Shown here: positions 16,272-24,192 of the stretch, piece after piece
Layout: every line of letters begins with the position of its first letter
Position numbering within the stretch: the first letter of the stretch is position 1
NCBI RefSeq assembly: GCF_001905725.1
Contig: NZ_LIWB01000027.1
Span: 1 to 64,000 of the forward strand
DNA length: 64,000 bases
From: Streptomyces sp. CB02400
GTDB lineage: Bacteria > Actinomycetota > Actinomycetes > Streptomycetales > Streptomycetaceae
Direction of reading: 5' to 3'
The notes under the pieces: model-generated
Seen by the model: only the letters and a program-made list of their open reading frames with translations
Database searches by the model: none
What the model was told of the DNA's origin: nothing
Program-made: the position numbers and the translations under genes

Positions 16272-17522
16272 TTGAGATCCGTACGTGTTCGCATCGGTGT
16301 TCTCGGGCTGGTCCTGTTGACCGGTCTCGCCGCTCCCATGACCGCGACCGCCGCCGAGACAGCTCCCTCCCCCACCGTCGAGGAACGTCGCCTGGACGGG
16401 GCCGCTCCGCAGGAGATACTCCGCCGTTCCGGATTCGCCGACGCGGCGCCGGAGTTGGCCCGTGCGCTCGACCGCGCGCACTCCTACGCCCAGGCCCGCC
16501 GTGCCGTCGTACGCGAGGGGACGGAGTTGTGGCGCAGGGCCGTCGACCGGGCGCAGGGGCGTGGTCCGGCGGGTGGTGACCTCAGCCGGGACGACGACCG
16601 GCCGCTGTACTGGGCGCGGCTCGGGATGACCCGTGAACTGCGCGCCTGGGAGCCCGGGTTCCGGCTGGGCGAGGACCGGCGGGCGCGGCTGCTCGACGAG
16701 TTGGAGCGGGCCTCGCGCGGGCAGACCACGATCCGCTATCCGCAGCACGGCAAGGAGATGAAGCGGGTTCTGCTGACCGGTTTCGACCCGTTCACCCTGG
16801 ACCGGGACATCCGTATCTCCAACCCGTCCGGCGCCGTCGCGCTCGCCCTCGACGGCACGGTGATCGAGACCGCGGACGGTCCCGCGCGCATCGAGACGGC
16901 CGTGTTCCCGGTGCGCTGGCGGGACTTCGCGGAGGGGGCGGTGGAGCGGGCGCTGCGGCCGCATCTGCCGAGGGTCGACCTGTTCACCACCGTGAGTCAG
17001 GGCCGGGTGGGCCGCTTCGACGTCGAGCGGACCAACGGGGCCTGGCGGGGCGGCTTCGGGGACAACGAGAACATCGGCCGCACGGAGACGATCCCGGTCA
17101 CCGACCCGGCCTCACAGCCGCAGTGGACGTCCACGACACTGCCGTACGCGCAGATCGTCGCCGCGGACACCGGGCGGTTCCCGGTGTACGACAACACCGG
17201 CGTGACGGAGATCCCGGCGGGCGGCACCGAGCCGGTCGTACGGCCTCAGGGGCCGACGCCCGGCTCGACGGCGCGGGCCGGGGGCGGCGGGGACTACCTG
17301 TCCAACGAGATCGCCTACCGGGCGACCCTGCTCCGGGACCGGCTCGGACTGCACGACAGGCTGCCGGGCGGGCATGTGCACACGCCCGTGCTGCAGTTCG
17401 GCGCCGGGAACACCACCGAGGTCACCGACCCCGAGTTCGTACGGAACCGGCTGGACATCATCGACCAGGTGCGGTCGATCGTGACCGTGGCGGTCAGTGC
17501 GACGGAGCGAACGCGAGGCTGA
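16272..17522 (+). CDS. Secreted pyroglutamyl-peptidase-I-like protein, catalytic Cys replaced
   Basis: The start is taken at TTG 16272 (GGAAGG 10 nt upstream). It gives 416 residues with a Sec signal (IGVLGLVLLTGLAAPMTATAA). After a helical N-terminal extension, the peptidase C15 fold begins at KRVLLTGFDPF and continues through FPVRWRDF. By eye, E252 (DVERTNG) and H370 (GGHVHTP) match two of the three catalytic residues of the family. The segment aligned to the nucleophile (usual form YVCNHLFY) reads YLSNEIAYR, with Ser344 in place of Cys. It is much longer than the roughly 215-residue cytoplasmic enzymes and is exported. Activity is doubtful. The 3' end overlaps the convergent lysE-like gene by 29 bp. 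Confidence 0.75.
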   Translation: MRSVRVRIGVLGLVLLTGLAAPMTATAAETAPSPTVEERRLDGAAPQEILRRSGFADAAPELARALDRAHSYAQARRAVVREGTELWRRAVDRAQGRGPAGGDLSRDDDRPLYWARLGMTRELRAWEPGFRLGEDRRARLLDELERASRGQTTIRYPQHGKEMKRVLLTGFDPFTLDRDIRISNPSGAVALALDGTVIETADGPARIETAVFPVRWRDFAEGAVERALRPHLPRVDLFTTVSQGRVGRFDVERTNGAWRGGFGDNENIGRTETIPVTDPASQPQWTSTTLPYAQIVAADTGRFPVYDNTGVTEIPAGGTEPVVRPQGPTPGSTARAGGGGDYLSNEIAYRATLLRDRLGLHDRLPGGHVHTPVLQFGAGNTTEVTDPEFVRNRLDIIDQVRSIVTVAVSATERTRG

Positions 17523-18108
17523 CGCCGAGGCCGGCCAGGACGGAACCGATCACCTTGTTGAGGACCTTCTGGCCGCGCAGCATCAGACCGCGCATCCGGT
17601 CGTGGGAGAAGAACACGGCGACGACGCCGAACCACAGCAGGTGGGCGAGTGACATGAACAGCCCGTAGCCCACCTGCTGGAGGACCGGGGTGCCGGGGCT
17701 GACGACCTGCGCGAAGGTCGAGACGACGAACAGGGTCGTCTTCGGGTTGAGGACGTTGGTCAGGAAGCCGGTGCGCAGCGCCGCGAACGGGGTCAGCTCC
17801 GTCTTGTTCCCCAGGTCGACGGTGACCTCGCCGCGGGTGCGGAAGGTGCGGACACCGATGTACACGAGGTAGGCCGCGCCGACCAGCTTGATCACCGTGA
17901 AGAGGAAGGTGGAGGAGGCGATCAGCAGGCCGACGCCGAGCATCGTGTAGGTGACGTGGACGAGGACACCGGCGGCGACGCCGAGCGCGCCGAGCAGGCC
18001 GGTGCGGCGGCCGTAGAGGTAGCTGTTGCGGACCACCATGGCGAAGTCGGCGCCCGGCGCGATCACGGCCAGGACGGTGATGACGGCGACGGCGAGCACC
18101 TCGGTCAC
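17494..18108 (-). CDS. LysE/RhtB family amino-acid exporter
   Basis: This 204-residue inner-membrane protein has about six hydrophobic segments. It carries the family start TVLAVIAPGADFAMVVRNS and the LNPKTTLF segment. Members export amino acids; the substrate here is unknown. GTG 18108 overlaps the stop of the upstream EI24 gene by 4 bp, so the two are translationally coupled. Its end overlaps the convergent secreted-peptidase-like gene. Confidence 0.88.
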   Translation of the reverse strand: MTEVLAVAVITVLAVIAPGADFAMVVRNSYLYGRRTGLLGALGVAAGVLVHVTYTMLGVGLLIASSTFLFTVIKLVGAAYLVYIGVRTFRTRGEVTVDLGNKTELTPFAALRTGFLTNVLNPKTTLFVVSTFAQVVSPGTPVLQQVGYGLFMSLAHLLWFGVVAVFFSHDRMRGLMLRGQKVLNKVIGSVLAGLGVSLAFAPSH

Positions 18109-18902
18109 GACGAGACGCCCTCCTCCTCCGACTCCTCGGCGTCGTCCCCGGCGGTCGTCTCCTCACCGAGCAGGTCGCGGGCCATCAGCGTGGCGCCGGC
18201 GACCGCGCCGGGCATCAGGAACACGGCGACGAACGGGACGAGGAACGCCAGCCCCAGGGGTGTGCCGAAGCCCCAGACGAGGGTCTTGCGGGAGCGCAGC
18301 AGGCGGAGCCGCTCGCGCAGTTCGACCCCGCGCCGCTGGAGCGCGACGGCGGTGAGCTCCTCGGTGAGGAAGAACCCGGTGACGAAGAACCCGATCACCG
18401 GTACGACGGTCTGCCCGACCACCGGGATGAACCCGAGCGCGAACAGCAGCACGCCCCACACCAGGGCCCGTACGACGATACGGAGACTGTCGCGGGCCGA
18501 GATCCACAGCTCCCGCCACAGCGGCAGCCCCGACTCGGGGGCGGTGCCGTCGGGCGAGACGTCCCGGTCGACCTCCTCGGAGAGCTTCTCGTAGAACGGC
18601 TGCCCGATGAGCAGGGTCACCGCGGTGAAGGTGAGCACGGACAGCAGCAGGCCGAGCGCGAACAGCACGGCGGTGAGGAAGCCGCGGAACAGCCCGGCCC
18701 AGGGGCTGGACCAGTCGTCGGCGAACGGCGTCGCCCACGCGACGAAGTCCTCCCCCCACAGCGCCAGCGCGACCAGCGCCGCCGCGTACAGCACGAGGGT
18801 GATCAGCCCCGGCAGCAGCCCGAACCCGAACTGCTTGCCGTGCCGGGCCACCCACCGCTGGCCCTTCAGGAGATACCGGAAACCCGCCCCAAGATCGCGC
18901 AT
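18105..18902 (-). CDS. EI24/CysZ-like membrane protein
   Basis: This 265-residue protein starts at ATG 18902 (MRDLGAGFRYLLKGQRW). It has four or more hydrophobic helices, a central GQPFYEKLSEEVDR segment and an acidic C-tail, as in the EI24 family that includes the sulfate transporter CysZ. Sulfate transport is possible but unproven in actinobacteria. It is first in a two-gene operon with the LysE-type exporter. Confidence 0.82.
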   Translation of the reverse strand: MRDLGAGFRYLLKGQRWVARHGKQFGFGLLPGLITLVLYAAALVALALWGEDFVAWATPFADDWSSPWAGLFRGFLTAVLFALGLLLSVLTFTAVTLLIGQPFYEKLSEEVDRDVSPDGTAPESGLPLWRELWISARDSLRIVVRALVWGVLLFALGFIPVVGQTVVPVIGFFVTGFFLTEELTAVALQRRGVELRERLRLLRSRKTLVWGFGTPLGLAFLVPFVAVFLMPGAVAGATLMARDLLGEETTAGDDAEESEEEGVSS

Positions 18903-18942
18903 GGGGAAGACCCTATCGGGGCGCCGCCCCCGGCACGGGCAA

Positions 18943-18973
18943 GGGCCGCACCCCACGTCCAAGGGTGCGGCCC
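18943..18973 (-). terminator. Terminator after oxidoreductase gene
   Basis: GGGCCGCACCC (18943-18953) and GGGTGCGGCCC (18963-18973) form an 11-bp stem with a 9-nt loop, downstream of the leftward oxidoreductase gene and upstream of EI24. Confidence 0.75.
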
Positions 18974-19017
18974 CCGTCGTACGCAACGACCGTCGCCGGT
19001 GCCGCGTCACGGCCGTG

Positions 19018-20037
19018 TCAGAGCTTGACGATCATCTTCCCGGTGTTGTCGCCGCGCAGGACGCCGAGGAACGCCTCGAGGTTGTTCTCGATGCCCTCGA
19101 CGACCGTCTCGCGGTACTTCAGCTCACCCGAGCGGACCCAGGGGCCGACCTCCTGGACGAACTGCGGCTGGAGGTCGTAGTGGTCGCCGACGAGGAAGCC
19201 CTCGATGCGGCCGCGGGTCTGGATCAGCCGGGCGAGGTTGCGGGGGCCGGGGGCGGGCTCGGTGTTGTTGTAGACCGAGATCATCCCGCAGACCGCGATA
19301 CGGCCGTCCCGGTTGAGGGACCCGATGGCCGCCTCCAGGTGGTCGCCGCCGACGTTGTCGAAGTAGACGTCGACGCCGTCCGGGGCGGCGGCGCGGAGCT
19401 GCTCGCTCACGGGGCCGGTCTTGTAGTTGAAGGCGGCGTCGAAGCCGTACTCCTCGACGAGCAGCTTCACCTTCTCGTCGGAGCCGGCCGAGCCGATCAC
19501 CCGCGAGGCGCCCTTGAGCTTGGCGAGCTGCCCGACCTGGCTGCCCACGGCGCCCGCGGCACCGGAGACGAAGACGGAGTCGCCCTCCTTGAAGGAGGCG
19601 GTGCGCAGCAGGCCGGCGTAGGCGGTGAGGCCGGTCATGCCCAGCACGCCCAGGTACGCCGAGAGGGGCGCCGCCTCCGGGTCCACCTTGACGGCGTTCT
19701 TCGCGTCCACGACGGCGTACTCGCGCCAGCCGAAGAAGTGCAGGACGTGGTCGCCGACGGCGATCCCCTCGGCCTCCGACGCGACGACCTCGCCGACGGC
19801 GCCGCCCTGCATGACCTTGCCCAGCTCGAACGGGGCGACGTACGACTTCGCGGCCGACATCCTGCCGCGCATGTACGGGTCGACGGAGAGGTACTTGTTC
19901 CGTACGAGCACCTGGCCCTCGGCCGGTGCGGGGACCTCCTTCTCGACGAGGGCGAAGTCCTCGGGCTTCGGCCAGCCGACGGGGCGGCTCAGCAGATGCC
20001 ACTCGTGGCCGGTGGTGGGGAGTGTGGGGGCGGTCAT
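19018..20037 (-). CDS. NADP-dependent MDR oxidoreductase, leukotriene-B4/CurA type
   Basis: This 339-residue zinc-independent medium-chain reductase starts at ATG 20037 with GAGGAAAGG upstream. Motifs include SVDPYMRGRM, GVLGMTGLTAY, the nucleotide-binding SGAAGAVGSQVGQLAK, and VDVYFDNVGG. Such enzymes reduce the double bond of enones or related electrophiles with NADPH in the cytoplasm. It is divergent from a MarR gene with paired palindromes between them, so it probably answers to that repressor and an electrophile or phenolic signal. Confidence 0.9.
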   Translation of the reverse strand: MTAPTLPTTGHEWHLLSRPVGWPKPEDFALVEKEVPAPAEGQVLVRNKYLSVDPYMRGRMSAAKSYVAPFELGKVMQGGAVGEVVASEAEGIAVGDHVLHFFGWREYAVVDAKNAVKVDPEAAPLSAYLGVLGMTGLTAYAGLLRTASFKEGDSVFVSGAAGAVGSQVGQLAKLKGASRVIGSAGSDEKVKLLVEEYGFDAAFNYKTGPVSEQLRAAAPDGVDVYFDNVGGDHLEAAIGSLNRDGRIAVCGMISVYNNTEPAPGPRNLARLIQTRGRIEGFLVGDHYDLQPQFVQEVGPWVRSGELKYRETVVEGIENNLEAFLGVLRGDNTGKMIVKL

Positions 20038-20061
20038 GGCCTGGCACCTTTCCTCGGATAG

Positions 20062-20099
20062 TTCAGTACCTGAAACAACCATGCGGCTGAATATTTCAG
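20062..20099. promoter_or_regulatory. Paired MarR-type operators
   Basis: Two 13-bp palindromes, TTCAGTACCTGAA (20062-20074) and CTGAATATTTCAG (20087-20099), have centres 25 bp apart in the 92-bp divergent promoter region. They are built from the same TTCAG/CTGAA half-sites. This fits autoregulation by the MarR protein at 20130 and control of the oxidoreductase. Confidence 0.7.
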
Positions 20100-20129
20100 G
20101 ATGTCAAGCAAACGGGTACCCTGGAGTGC

Positions 20130-20567
20130 ATGGCCACACCCGATGCCTCTTCGCGCCGTCCCGACGCCCTCACCCTGGAGGTCGTCGAGCTCATCGGCTC
20201 GGTGGTGGCCCGCTACCACGAGGAGTACGAGGAAGCCGCCGCCGGTCATGCGCTCACGGGCGCCCAGGCGAAGCTGTTGAGTCTGCTGTCGCTGGAGCCG
20301 CTGCCGATGCGGAAGCTGGCGCAGCGGCTGAAGTGCGAGCCGTCGAACGTCACGGGGATCGTCGACCGGCTGGAGTCACGGGGGCTGGCGGAGCGCCGGC
20401 CGGATCCGGCGGACCGGCGTGTGAAGCTGGCGGCGGCGACGGAGGAGGGGCGGCGGGTGGCTCGGAGCCTGCGGGAGTCTCTGCGGTTCGCGCGTGAGCC
20501 GTTGGCGGGGCTTTCGGAGGGGGAGCGGGTGGCGCTGCGGGACGCTCTGCGGAGGATGCTGGGGTAG
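20130..20567 (+). CDS. MarR family transcriptional regulator
   Basis: This 145-residue winged-helix regulator has the core MRKLAQRLKCEPSNVTGIVDRLE (about residues 60-82) followed by the DPADRRVK wing, the MarR signature. It is divergent from the MDR oxidoreductase and is the likely ligand of the two palindromes at 20062-20099. Confidence 0.92.
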   Translation: MATPDASSRRPDALTLEVVELIGSVVARYHEEYEEAAAGHALTGAQAKLLSLLSLEPLPMRKLAQRLKCEPSNVTGIVDRLESRGLAERRPDPADRRVKLAAATEEGRRVARSLRESLRFAREPLAGLSEGERVALRDALRRMLG

Positions 20568-20587
20568 CGGCTACGCCGAGTGCGTTG

Positions 20588-20770
20588 ATGGGGTGCCCCG
20601 GCGTGGGTGCGGGGCGGGGTGTTCGCGCGGCCCGGCGCTTTGCGGGTGCCCCGGCGTGGGTGTGCGCCGGGGGTGGGTTGCACGGCCCGGCGCTTGCGGG
20701 GTGCCGTCGCGCCCACCCGTGCCGCCCCAGCGGCACGACTGCCCGCGGATTGCGGAGGGGGGTGGCTGCC
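20588..20770 (+). repeat. GC-rich intergenic repeat block
   Basis: Two tandem units of roughly 55-60 bp begin GGTGCCCCGGCGTGGGTG and end near CGGCCCGGCGCTT. They are followed by the element shared with 16089-16139 (20698-20748). The block lies between convergent genes and includes no gene. Confidence 0.7.
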
Positions 20771-20789
20771 CGCGGATCGCGGGGGTGGT

Positions 20790-21620
20790 TCAGGTGCACC
20801 ACCACAGGAAACGGTCGCACGTCTCCGTGGGCTCGGGTTCCGGTTCGGGCTTCTTCGTCGTCGGGTCCGGGTCCGGTTCCGGGGTCTCCGGATCCGCCGG
20901 GGGTTCCGGCGGCGGGGGCGTCGTCGGGTCGGTCGTGGGCGGGGCCGCGGGTGCGGACGAGGGGTCCTGATCGGTCTCGTCCTCCGCCGCCTCGGACTCC
21001 TCGCCCGTCGGGGACCCGGAAGCCGACGGGGAGCCAGAAGGCTTCGCGCCGGCCGGCTTTCCGGGTGCCACCGCGTCCGTGACGCCGTCGCTCGCCGACT
21101 CCTTCGGCTCCACCTCCGTCGCGCCGCCGTCCGGGGTCTTCTCACCGGCGGCGGCCGGCTTCGGGTCCGAGCCGGGCGCGTCCAGGCCGAGTTCCGCGAG
21201 GCTCAGTCCGCCCGCCGCGAGGACGAAACCGGCCGCGATCAGCAGGGTGCGGTTGCGCCGGCGGCGGTGCGCCGCGGCCTTGCGGTCCCGGCGGCTCTCG
21301 CCCGCCGTGGCGGCCTCGTCCGGTTCGGGTTCCGGTTCCGGCTGCCGTCCCCGGCGCCGGGCCGCCCGGCGTCCGCGCGGCACGTCGTCCCGCGGTTCGT
21401 CGTCCCGCGGTTCGTCGTCCCGCGGCCCCTCGTCGTCGTACTCCCCGGAGTTCTCCGCGACTTGGACGGCCTCCTCGGCCCCGTACGTCTCACCCTCGTA
21501 CCCCGAAGGCCCGGCAGGCTCCTGCCACTGCTGGGCGCGGAGCGTCTCGACGGGTGTGCCGCAGCCGGGGCAGGCAAGGGCTCCATTGAGGTGCCGTCGG
21601 CACGGGTGGCAAAAGTCCAT
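20790..21620 (-). CDS. Zinc-ribbon membrane protein (SCO2400-like)
   Basis: This 276-residue protein starts with a zinc ribbon (two CxxC pairs: CHPC and CPGC). An acidic/basic linker with DDEPRDDEPRDD repeats follows, then one transmembrane helix (about 124-143, RTLLIAAGFVLAAGGLSLA), and a long Pro/Glu/Asp/Ser-rich extracytoplasmic tail that ends in CDRFLWWCT. The architecture resembles the SCO2400 family of unknown function. The terminal Cys pair may form a disulfide. A sensor or scaffold role is possible; nothing shows catalysis. Confidence 0.75.
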   Translation of the reverse strand: MDFCHPCRRHLNGALACPGCGTPVETLRAQQWQEPAGPSGYEGETYGAEEAVQVAENSGEYDDEGPRDDEPRDDEPRDDVPRGRRAARRRGRQPEPEPEPDEAATAGESRRDRKAAAHRRRRNRTLLIAAGFVLAAGGLSLAELGLDAPGSDPKPAAAGEKTPDGGATEVEPKESASDGVTDAVAPGKPAGAKPSGSPSASGSPTGEESEAAEDETDQDPSSAPAAPPTTDPTTPPPPEPPADPETPEPDPDPTTKKPEPEPEPTETCDRFLWWCT

Positions 21621-21699
21621 GACGCGGGAAGGTTAGGTTCCGGTCGGGCCCGCTTCATAGGCCTTGCTGTGAAGGTTTGGTGCGGACCAATGCCCAAGT

Positions 21700-21803
21700 G
21701 TTTCGAAACTGCCGAAACCGTTATGCGCGTGACCCATTGACACCCCCGCCACCGCGTCCTTACTGTCACGCCAGCATTTCGAACGTGTGCCGAAATATCG
21801 AAC
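21700..21803 (+). promoter_or_regulatory. Promoter and operators of the monosaccharide cluster
   Basis: A -35 TTGACA (21737-21742), 18-bp spacer and -10 TACTGT (21761-21766) form a plausible promoter. Upstream is the palindrome GTTTCGAAAC (21700-21709) followed by TGCCGAAACC. Downstream is TTTCGAA (21777-21783) followed by TGCCGAAATATCGAAC (ending 21803). The downstream site fits the TTCG-N2-AT-N-TCGAA motif found elsewhere in the window and would block transcription. Confidence 0.6.
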
Positions 21804-21861
21804 GCGTCGAACCGCTGACGACGAAGACAAGGTCCACCACCACAGCGAGGGGCTAACTGCC

Positions 21862-23025
21862 GTGCGCATCACCGGAATCAGCACACACGTGGTCGGGACG
21901 CCGTGGCGCAACCTGACGTACGTCCAGGTGCACACCGACGAGGGAATCACCGGAGTCGGCGAGACCCGGATGCTGGGCCACACCGACGCCCTCCTGGGTT
22001 ACCTGAAGGAAGCCGAGGTCAACCACATTCTCGGCTCCGACCCGTTCGCTGTCGAGGACCTGGTCCGCCGGATGAAGTACGGCGACTACGGCCGCGCCGG
22101 CGAGATCGTGATGTCCGGTATCGCCGTCGTCGAGATGGCCTGCTGGGACATCAAGGGCAAGGCCCTCGGCGTGCCCGTCTGGCAGCTCCTGGGCGGCAAG
22201 GTCACCGACAAGGTCAAGGCGTACGCCAACGGCTGGTACACCACCGAGCGCACCCCCGAGGCGTACCACAAGGCCGCGCAGGGCGTCATGGAGCGCGGGT
22301 ACCGGGCGCTGAAGATCGACCCGTTCGGCACCGGCCACTTCGAGCTGGACCACGAGCAGACGCTGTACGCGGTCTCGCTGATCGAGGCGGTCCGTGACGC
22401 CATCGGCCCGGACGCCGAGCTGATGCTGGAGATGCACGGCCGCTTCTCCCCCGCCACCGCCGTCCGCCTCGCCAAGGAGCTCGCGCCGTTCAAGCCGGCC
22501 TGGCTGGAGGAGCCGGTCCCGCCGGAGAACCTCAAGGCGCTGGAGAAGGTCGCCGCGAAGGTCGACATGCCGGTCGCCACCGGTGAGCGCATCCACGACC
22601 GGATCGAGTTCCGCGAGCTGTTCGAGAGCCAGGCCGTCGACATCATCCAGCCGGACGTCGGCCACATCGGTGGCATCTGGGAGACCCGCAAGCTCGCCGC
22701 GACCGCCGAGACCCACTACATGCTGGTCGCCCCGCACAACGTGGGCGGCCCCGTGCTCACCGCCGCGTCCCTCCAGGTCGGCTTCACCTCCCCGAACTTC
22801 AAGATCCTGGAGCACTTCAACGACTTCGCGGACGCGGAGATCAAGAAGGTCGTCAAGGGCGCGCCCCAGGTGGACCCGGAGGACGGCTGCTTCCACCTCT
22901 CCGACGCCCCCGGTCTCGGTGTGGAGCTGGACGTCGACGCGGCGGCCGAGTTCCCGCAGCAGCAGGCCCGGTTCGACCTGTGGGCCGAGGGCTGGGAGAC
23001 GCGCAAGCCCAAGGACACGAAGTGA
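21862..23025 (+). CDS. Enolase-superfamily sugar-acid dehydratase (galactonate dehydratase-like)
   Basis: This 387-residue protein starts at GTG 21862 (GAGGGG upstream). It shows the capping domain (HTDEGITGVGETRM) and barrel motifs of the mandelate racemase/dehydratase group: a K-x-D base (ALKID), metal ligands in EMHGRF, WLEEPVPPENL and TGERIHDR, and a His-bearing DVGHIGGI. It should dehydrate an aldonic acid such as galactonate or arabinonate in the cytoplasm. The next gene is a sugar-type dehydrogenase, which suggests an oxidative (non-phosphorylating) sugar route. Confidence 0.82.
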   Translation: MRITGISTHVVGTPWRNLTYVQVHTDEGITGVGETRMLGHTDALLGYLKEAEVNHILGSDPFAVEDLVRRMKYGDYGRAGEIVMSGIAVVEMACWDIKGKALGVPVWQLLGGKVTDKVKAYANGWYTTERTPEAYHKAAQGVMERGYRALKIDPFGTGHFELDHEQTLYAVSLIEAVRDAIGPDAELMLEMHGRFSPATAVRLAKELAPFKPAWLEEPVPPENLKALEKVAAKVDMPVATGERIHDRIEFRELFESQAVDIIQPDVGHIGGIWETRKLAATAETHYMLVAPHNVGGPVLTAASLQVGFTSPNFKILEHFNDFADAEIKKVVKGAPQVDPEDGCFHLSDAPGLGVELDVDAAAEFPQQQARFDLWAEGWETRKPKDTK

Positions 23026-23059
23026 CCCCCTCCGGCCACCACCGTTCCGGGGGGACGCG

Positions 23060-24064
23060 ATGAGCACCCAGGTCGTCATCGAGGGACCAGGCGAGCACCG
23101 TCTGGTCCCGCACGAGCCGCGCGAGCCCGGTGCCGGCGAGGCCCTGGTCCGGGTGCACGCCTCCGGCATCTGCGGCAGTGACCGCGAGGTGTACCAGGGC
23201 AACCGGCCCGAGGGGTACGTGCGTTACCCGCTCGTCCCGGGCCACGAGTGGTCCGGGACCGTGGAGCGGGTGGGTGCGGGTGTGCCCGCCTCGCTGGTCG
23301 GCCGCAAGGTCGTCGGCGAGGGCTTCCGCAACTGCCAGGTCTGCGACCGCTGCCACGCCGGTGAGACGACGTTGTGCTCGGCGGGGTACGAGGAGACCGG
23401 GTTCACCCAGCCGGGCGCCATGGCCGCCACGCTGACCCTCCCGGCCCGGCTGCTGCACGTCCTCCCCGACGACGCCGACCTGAGCGCCGCCGCGCTGCTG
23501 GAGCCGGCCGCCTGCATCGCCGCCGCCGCGCTGAAGGCGAACGCGGTGCCCGGTGAGCGGGTGGCGGTGGTCGGCACCGGCACGCTGGGGATGTTCGCCG
23601 TGCAGTTCCTGCGGGCCAACTCCCCTTCCGAGCTGCTGGTGGTGGGCTCCCGGGGCGACCGTGAGGCGCTGTCCCGGCGGTACGGGGCCACCGACTTCCG
23701 CACCAAGGACCGTGAACTCCCGGACGACTTCGACGTGGTGATCGAGACCGCCGGGTCCGCGGACGCGGCCCGTACGGCGGCCTCGTTGCTGCGGCGCGGC
23801 GGGCGGCTGGTCCTCACCGGTATCCCGGCGCCGGGCGCCGACGGGCTCGACCCCACGGATCTGGTCGTACGGCAGCTCGAGGTGCACACCGTCTTCGGCG
23901 CTCCGCCGGACGCCTGGGCGCACACCGTGCGGGTGTTCGCCGCCGGGCTGCTCGATCCGCTGCCGCTGGTGAGCCACGAGCTGCCGCTCGCCGAGTTCCC
24001 GCAGGCCATCGAACTGGTGGGGTCCGGCGACCCGAAGGTGGGCAAGGTGCTGTTGCGTCCCTAG
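23060..24064 (+). CDS. Zinc-dependent medium-chain alcohol/sugar dehydrogenase
   Basis: This 334-residue protein starts at ATG 23060. Catalytic zinc ligands are seen in GICGSD and PGHEW; the four structural cysteines are in CQVCDRCHAGETTLC; the Rossmann motif is VVGTGTLGMFAVQ. The family oxidises polyols or sugars with NAD(P). It lies 34 bp after the dehydratase and ends in a strong terminator, so it forms a two-gene operon. The substrate is inferred only from context. Confidence 0.85.
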   Translation: MSTQVVIEGPGEHRLVPHEPREPGAGEALVRVHASGICGSDREVYQGNRPEGYVRYPLVPGHEWSGTVERVGAGVPASLVGRKVVGEGFRNCQVCDRCHAGETTLCSAGYEETGFTQPGAMAATLTLPARLLHVLPDDADLSAAALLEPAACIAAAALKANAVPGERVAVVGTGTLGMFAVQFLRANSPSELLVVGSRGDREALSRRYGATDFRTKDRELPDDFDVVIETAGSADAARTAASLLRRGGRLVLTGIPAPGADGLDPTDLVVRQLEVHTVFGAPPDAWAHTVRVFAAGLLDPLPLVSHELPLAEFPQAIELVGSGDPKVGKVLLRP

Positions 24065-24067
24065 TCC

Positions 24068-24112
24068 GTACGCCGGTACGAGGGCGACCTGACGGCCCTC
24101 GTACCGGCGTAC
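24068..24112 (+). terminator. Strong terminator after dehydrogenase
   Basis: Perfect 18-bp inverted repeat GTACGCCGGTACGAGGGC (24068-24085) and its complement (24095-24112) around a 9-nt loop. It separates the dehydratase/dehydrogenase pair from the following gene, which must have its own promoter. Confidence 0.85.
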
Positions 24113-24165
24113 ACCCAGCCCCGCCCCGAACCCGCCCGACTCGCACCCCGAGCCGCGAACTTCGT

Positions 24166-24179
24166 CCGATATATCGAAC
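24166..24179 (+). promoter_or_regulatory. Putative sugar-regulon operator
   Basis: CCGATATATCGAAC matches the site at 21790-21803 in 13 of 14 bases and lies 14 bp before the GTG at 24193, overlapping the leader of the U32-like gene. Confidence 0.5.
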
Positions 24180-24192
24180 CAAAGGACACCCT

